From contig NZ_PYFW01000006.1 in the NCBI RefSeq assembly GCF_003020125.1, positions 186,001 to 250,000 on the forward strand: a DNA stretch of 64,000 bases, in the 5' to 3' direction. A model generated the notes under the pieces. It ran no database searches. It saw only the letters and a program-made list of their open reading frames with translations, and was not told the origin of the DNA. Origin of the DNA: Bradyrhizobium sp. MOS003. Its GTDB lineage: Bacteria; Pseudomonadota; Alphaproteobacteria; Rhizobiales; Xanthobacteraceae. The translations under genes were made by a program, and so were the position numbers. Shown in pieces: positions 60,141 to 64,000 of this stretch (within the stretch, counting starts at the first letter, position 1; every line of letters begins with the position of its first letter).

Positions 60141-60922
60141 CACGAGAAGCTCAGCGGCATGTCAAACTGAGGTTCGGACCAACGCACGAGTCTGGCACGA
60201 ACCCTTTCAAAGATCGCGTCGAGGGAGATTCCCATCGCCCCCACGATGATGATCATCGCAAAGACGGTGTCGTACTGGCCCATGTCCAGCGCATTGAACA
60301 GAATGTTGCCGGCGCCGGACTGGCGGGCGATCATCTCACTGGTTATCATCGTGATCAGCGCCAGCACCAGCCCCGTGCGGCAGCCGGTCAGGATCTCCGG
60401 CAACGCTGCGGGCAACACGATCCGTACCAGGCGTTGTGCGGGCGAAAGCCCCATGGCAGCACCCGACCACAGCATCTTCTCTTCAACAGCCTTGGCGCCC
60501 TCGAAGCTGTGATAGATCACGGGGAGGCTGACGCCCAGGAAGATCACCAATGTCTTGGTAACGTCGCCGACGCCCAGCCAGAGCATGATGATCGGCATCA
60601 AGGCGGCCTTCGGCACCGGATAGATCACCATCAGAAGCGGATTGAAAAACGCCGCGACGCCCCGGCTGCGTCCCATCAACAGGCCCAGCGGAATCGAGAT
60701 GAGCACCGCCACACCGAACCCGAGCGCCATCCGGCGAAGCGACGCCAGGATGTTGATCAGGGATTCCTTGTCGCCGAGAATATCCGGAATTGCCCGGATC
60801 GCCTCAGTTGCCGTCGGGAAGCTGTCGTTCTTGAGCGCGAGGGATGCAACCTGCCACACTGCCAGCAATCCGATGCAGGCCAGTACCGGGGCGACCCGTC
60901 TGAGCAAGGCGGCCGGCGACAT
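60140..60922 (-). CDS. ABC transporter permease (SsuC/TauC-like), first copy
   Basis: The protein has 260 residues from the ATG at 60922, overlapping the ATPase stop as TGATG. It is a six-helix BPD permease with the EAA loop 'GAAMGLSPAQRLVRIVLPAALPEILTGCRTG' and 'PVPKAALMPIIMLWLGVGD'. It is homologous to the permease that follows, sharing the proline-rich and EAA regions. Two different permease genes in one operon are unusual for this family, which normally works as a homodimer. Confidence 0.92.
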   Translation of the reverse strand: MSPAALLRRVAPVLACIGLLAVWQVASLALKNDSFPTATEAIRAIPDILGDKESLINILASLRRMALGFGVAVLISIPLGLLMGRSRGVAAFFNPLLMVIYPVPKAALMPIIMLWLGVGDVTKTLVIFLGVSLPVIYHSFEGAKAVEEKMLWSGAAMGLSPAQRLVRIVLPAALPEILTGCRTGLVLALITMITSEMIARQSGAGNILFNALDMGQYDTVFAMIIIVGAMGISLDAIFERVRARLVRWSEPQFDMPLSFS

Positions 60923-61767
60923 CACGAGGCGGGCCCGGCTTCGTCGCTTTCATCGAACATGCGCTCGATATCGACGACGTATTTCTGATAGCGCGGGTCG
61001 AGCAGCAGCTCGCTGCGGCGACGCGGTCTCGGCAGATCAATGTCGATAACCTCTCGGATGCGGCCGGGCGATTTCGACATCATCACGACTTTATCCGAGA
61101 GAAAGACGGCTTCGTCCACCGAGTGGGTGACGAACAGCACCGTCTTGCGGTCGCGCTCCCAGATGTTGAGAAGGTCGTTCTGCAGGCGCGTTCTTGTGTG
61201 CGCGTCGAGCGCACCGAACGGCTCATCCATCAATAGCACTTCGGGATGGTAGGCAAGCGTCCGCGCCAGCGCCACGCGTTGCTTCATACCGCCCGACAAT
61301 TCCTTGGGGTAGAAGTTCTCGTAGCCCTTTAGGCCAACCATCTTAATCAGGGCCCGGCTCTGCGCTTCCGCCTCGGCGGCGCGCACGCCCTGCTGACGCG
61401 GGCCGTAAATCACGTTGCCCAGCACGGTCTTCCAGGGGAACAGCGCAAACTCCTGGAACACCGGGCCACGATCCGGACCCGGCCCGGTGATCGCATGTCC
61501 CTTGATCTTCGCCGAGCCGCTGGTCGGACTGACGAAACCGCCGACGATATAAAGCAGTGTCGACTTGCCACAGCCGGACGGCCCAAGGATGGAAACGAAG
61601 GCGCCCTCCTCGATCGTCAGCGAGATGTCCGAAAGCGCCACATGATCCTTGCGCGCCGAAGTCTGAAAGACCTGCGAGACGCGATCGATCTCGATGATCG
61701 CAGAAGCCGGCTCTTGTGATGTCACCGGTCTCACCCATTTGCTCGATCTCGCAGGCACTACCGTCAT
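60922..61767 (-). CDS. ABC transporter ATP-binding protein (SsuB/TauB-like)
   Basis: About 281 residues; the start is uncertain. The ATG at 61767 (MTVVPARSS) is used here; a GTG at 61725 would fit better to the family N-terminus ('IIEIDRVSQVFQ') and has GGTGAG upstream. Walker A is 'GPSGCGKST', the Q-loop 'VFQEFALFPWKTV', the signature 'LSGGMKQRVALARTLA' and Walker B 'VLLMDEPFGALDAHTR'. It energises the two permeases encoded downstream. The dehydratase gene ends 83 bp upstream. Confidence 0.93.
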   Translation of the reverse strand: MTVVPARSSKWVRPVTSQEPASAIIEIDRVSQVFQTSARKDHVALSDISLTIEEGAFVSILGPSGCGKSTLLYIVGGFVSPTSGSAKIKGHAITGPGPDRGPVFQEFALFPWKTVLGNVIYGPRQQGVRAAEAEAQSRALIKMVGLKGYENFYPKELSGGMKQRVALARTLAYHPEVLLMDEPFGALDAHTRTRLQNDLLNIWERDRKTVLFVTHSVDEAVFLSDKVVMMSKSPGRIREVIDIDLPRPRRRSELLLDPRYQKYVVDIERMFDESDEAGPAS

Positions 61768-61849
61768 TCCGTCGCTCGCCTTACCGTGAGACACGAGCTT
61801 AGCAAGAAGCCTGCCAGACAGGCGATAGTTCTCGCACCGGTACAATGCG

Positions 61850-63544
61850 TCATTCGAACCACGGCCATTCCGCCGGACCTTCATGTGTTACTGCGCCGCC
61901 CGGCGCCTGCCCGACCAATCGCGCATATTTGGCAAGCGCGCCTGCCCGGTGGCGCGGCGGGCGTTGCTTCCAATCTCGTCGACGCGCGGCGAGTTCCTGC
62001 TCGTTGAGCAGGACATCCATCCGTCGGTTCGCGGCATCGATCCGGATCTTGTCACCGTCGCGAACGAGCGCCAGTGGACCGCCGACAAATGCCTCGGGGG
62101 CCACGTAGCCGATGCACATGCCACGGGTCGCGCCGGAGAACCGGCCGTCCGTGATCAGCGCCACCTTTTCGCCCATGCCCTGCCCGTAGATCAGCGCGGT
62201 CACGCCGAGCATCTCACGCATGCCGGGGCCACCGACCGGGCCTTCATTGCGGATCACGAGAACCTCGCCCGCCTTGTAGCTCCGATCACGAACCGCTTTG
62301 ACGCAAGCCTCCTCATCCTCGAACACGCGCGCCACGCCTTCGAAGAACTGGCTCTTCAAACCCGCAACCTTGATCACCGCCCCGTCGGGACAGAGATTTC
62401 CCTTCAGAACCGCCACACCGCCATCAGGCATGATCGGTGCGCGAGACGCGTAAACCACCTCGCCATCGGGAGCGTTGGCTGCGCCATATTCCTCAGCAAG
62501 CGTGCGGCCGGTGATGGTGATGCAGCTGCCATCGATGTGACCGCTCTCGATCAGTTCACGGATCACCACCGCCGCGCCGCCGATGTCGTAGACATCCTTT
62601 GCGGTGTACTTGCCCCCGGGGCGCAGATTCCCGATCAGCGGCGTCCTAGCAAAGACCTCGCCCACATCATCGATCGTGAACGCGATGCCGGCCTCGTTCG
62701 CGATGGCGGGCAGATGTAGCGCGGCATTGGTCGAGCCTCCCGTCGCCGCGACGATCGCCGCGCCGTTCTCGATGGACTTCCGTGTCACGATGTCGCGCGG
62801 CAGCGGCCCGCCGCGCTCCAGCATCTCCATGATCAGCCGTCCGGCCCGTCGCGAGATTTGCGCACGCTCTGCATAGACACCGGGCACCATCGAGACGTTG
62901 GGAATGGTCAGTCCCATCGCTTCCGAGACCATCCCCATGGTGTTCGCGGTGAACTGGCCGGCGCACGCGCCGATCGTCGGCAGGCAGGCACGCTCGATCC
63001 GCTCGAGCGTGGCGCCGTCGATCTCACCAGTCATGAAGCTGCCGACAGCCTCATAGGAATCGAGTACCGTCAGCGTACGCCCGTCTACGCGGCCCGGCAG
63101 CGAGCTGCCGCCATAGATGAAAATGGACGGCACATTGCATCGAACCATGCCCATCATCACGCCGGGAAGCGTCTTGTCGCATCCGCCGTATCCGATCAGC
63201 GCGTCGTAGGCCAGACCATGAACGACGGCCTCGATCGAGTCGGCGATCAGCTCGCGCGAAAACAGCGAGAACTTCATGCCCTCGTGGTTCATGCTGATGC
63301 CGTCGGACACCGAAATGGTCGAGAATTCACGCGGCGTGCCGCCGGCTTCCTCGATGCCGGTCTTGGCCGCGGCCACCTGGAAGTCGTGGGTCATGTTGCA
63401 GGGCGTCTGCTCGCCCTTCATGCTAACGACGCCCACCATCGGCCTGGCGATCGCAGCGTCGTCGAGCCCCATCGCGCGCATGAACGCGCGGTGCGGGGCC
63501 CGGTCGAGGCCGTCTGTCGTGACTCGTGATCGCAACTTCTTCAT
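61850..63544 (-). CDS. IlvD/Edd family dehydratase (dihydroxy-acid dehydratase-like)
   Basis: The protein has 564 residues from the ATG at 63544. The iron-sulfur cysteines are Cys49 ('TPCNMTH'), Cys122 ('GYGGCDKTLPG') and Cys194 ('GACAGQFTANTMGM'); three cysteines fit a [2Fe-2S] cluster as in IlvD. The C-terminal active-site serine region is 'ITDGRFSGATRG'. The length is normal. It could be the valine/isoleucine enzyme, but its place between a binding protein and the ABC ATPase argues for a catabolic dehydratase acting on a sugar acid or hydroxy acid. Confidence 0.92.
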   Translation of the reverse strand: MKKLRSRVTTDGLDRAPHRAFMRAMGLDDAAIARPMVGVVSMKGEQTPCNMTHDFQVAAAKTGIEEAGGTPREFSTISVSDGISMNHEGMKFSLFSRELIADSIEAVVHGLAYDALIGYGGCDKTLPGVMMGMVRCNVPSIFIYGGSSLPGRVDGRTLTVLDSYEAVGSFMTGEIDGATLERIERACLPTIGACAGQFTANTMGMVSEAMGLTIPNVSMVPGVYAERAQISRRAGRLIMEMLERGGPLPRDIVTRKSIENGAAIVAATGGSTNAALHLPAIANEAGIAFTIDDVGEVFARTPLIGNLRPGGKYTAKDVYDIGGAAVVIRELIESGHIDGSCITITGRTLAEEYGAANAPDGEVVYASRAPIMPDGGVAVLKGNLCPDGAVIKVAGLKSQFFEGVARVFEDEEACVKAVRDRSYKAGEVLVIRNEGPVGGPGMREMLGVTALIYGQGMGEKVALITDGRFSGATRGMCIGYVAPEAFVGGPLALVRDGDKIRIDAANRRMDVLLNEQELAARRRDWKQRPPRHRAGALAKYARLVGQAPGGAVTHEGPAEWPWFE

Positions 63545-63566
63545 ACGTGCATCTTCTTCGTGCCCC

Positions 63567-63585
63567 GTCCCGGATGACCCGGGAC
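63567..63585. repeat. short palindrome between the binding-protein and dehydratase genes
   Basis: GTCCCGG (63567-63573) and CCGGGAC (63579-63585) form a perfect 7-bp stem with a 5-base loop in a 77-bp gap inside the operon. The arms are the same as the outer arms of the repeat at 11942-11989, so it may be a remnant of the same repeat family; it could also act as an mRNA processing or attenuation hairpin. Confidence 0.5.
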
Positions 63586-63621
63586 GCCGCGCGCACGGGT
63601 TCGGATCATCCGCCTGGCCGC

Positions 63622-64000
63622 CTATTGAAGCGGCGCGACGATCGTCGGATGCTTGAACTGCGCGACATCCAGTTTCGGAAGCATTCCGGTCTCGGCGTAG
63701 ATGTCCAGCATCTTCTGGATCGCCGGGAAGTTCGGCGCCGCGCCTGGATCACGGCCGAAATCGTTGTCCTTGAGCAGGTAGGTCTCGAGCACCGGGATGG
63801 GCGCCTTCAGCACTTCGTTGACGACCTTGAGAGTCTCCTCACGGTTCGCCAGCGCCTTCTTCATGCCCGAGGTAATATCGCGGACATAGGCCTTGACCAA
63901 TTCCGGGTTCTTGTCGACGAAATCGGCGCGGCAGGCTTCCAGTATGTGCACGATGTTCGGCATGGCCTGGGACAGCGAGAAGAGCTTCCTTGTGCCGCCC
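63622..64000 (-). CDS. ABC transporter substrate-binding protein, NMT1/SsuA-like (cut by window end)
   Basis: The frame is open from 64000 down to the stop at 63622, so the gene starts beyond the window; about 126 residues of the C-terminal half are present. An internal ATG at 63963 is not the start. The part seen ('GGTRKLFSLSQAMPNIVHILEACRADF'-like start in short form, 'ELVKAYVRDITSGMKKALANREETLKVV', 'NFPAIQKMLDIYAETGML') matches the NMT1/SsuA family of binding proteins for sulfonates, taurine, nitrate or thiamine precursors. It should feed the two-permease ABC transporter that follows on the same strand. Confidence 0.85.
   Translation of the reverse strand, partial: GGTRKLFSLSQAMPNIVHILEACRADFVDKNPELVKAYVRDITSGMKKALANREETLKVVNEVLKAPIPVLETYLLKDNDFGRDPGAAPNFPAIQKMLDIYAETGMLPKLDVAQFKHPTIVAPLQ

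Noticed and set aside
61850..63544. IlvD as the branched-chain amino acid biosynthesis enzyme
   Set aside because: The cysteines allow it, but the gene sits inside a transporter/degradation operon with no other ilv genes, so a catabolic dehydratase is more likely; kept as an IlvD/Edd family call only.
1..64000. CRISPR arrays, insertion sequences, prophage, tRNA or rRNA genes
   Set aside because: I looked for regularly spaced direct repeats, transposase motifs with terminal repeats, and cloverleaf-type sequences and saw none; the holin-like DUF1469 protein is a common chromosomal family, not evidence of a phage.

Overview
The window looks like chromosome of a Bradyrhizobium-type alphaproteobacterium. 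The grounds are high GC, Omp25/Omp31-like beta-barrels, dense TTT, TRAP and ABC solute-binding systems, many CoA-ester catabolic genes, FixK/FNR boxes and rhizobial-style palindromic intergenic repeats. The species call is an inference. I recognise no rRNA, tRNA, insertion sequence, prophage or CRISPR array. The window holds about 62 protein genes, two of them cut by the window ends.

Layout. 0-2.7 kb: end of a CaiB/BaiF CoA-transferase and two outer-membrane beta-barrel paralogues. 2.8-6.0 kb: a tctCBA tricarboxylate-type transporter interrupted by a palindromic repeat. 6.2-12.8 kb: glyoxylate/2-hydroxyacid genes (serine-glyoxylate aminotransferase, a GlcD-GlcF-type fusion, a GlcG-like protein) and two enoyl-CoA hydratase-like genes. 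13-14.3 kb: a caspase-fold/TPR protein lacking both catalytic residues. 14.3-20.9 kb: a molybdopterin oxidoreductase, then a tight operon of Bug solute-binding protein, two-subunit molybdenum hydroxylase and a leaderless ModA-like protein. 20.9-25.7 kb: a TRAP transporter with an SDR, divergent from a cyclase-family hydrolase across a perfect 12-bp inverted repeat.

25.7-42.2 kb is a low-oxygen island. It carries a Crp-type regulator, an FNR-type regulator with four cysteines, and eight TTGA-N6-TCAA boxes in its divergent intergenic regions. Each box sits about 55-90 nt from a start codon. The boxes face a 42-residue membrane protein, a cytochrome c, an Mla-like lipid ABC transporter, a DUF883/holin-like pair, a universal stress protein with ADP-forming acyl-CoA synthetase/GNAT, an alcohol dehydrogenase with an APH-AAA fusion and a CHAD protein, a PHA synthase, and a CBS-BON protein. 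Together they suggest a microaerobic energy and carbon-storage response.

42.2-58.3 kb matches the aerobic 2-aminobenzoyl-CoA (anthranilate) route: aryl-CoA ligase, bifunctional FAD monooxygenase/Old Yellow Enzyme, RidA, hydratase-like protein, SDR, hydrolase, acyl-CoA dehydrogenase, second CoA ligase and 3-hydroxyacyl-CoA dehydrogenase. A MarR regulator lies inside the cluster. Six copies of a shared near-palindrome (YTTTRRGCYTMAAA-like) lie upstream of its operons, including the regulator's own gene. Additions of unclear role are a PhzS-like monooxygenase, an orphan LIV-type binding protein and an opine-dehydrogenase-like protein.

58.3-64 kb is a minus-strand operon: NMT1/SsuA-type binding protein (cut), IlvD-family dehydratase, ABC ATPase, two permeases, and an M29-fold protein carrying NicX-like iron ligands. 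It looks like an uptake-plus-degradation unit for an unidentified, possibly N-heterocyclic, compound, and is the best candidate here for undescribed metabolism.
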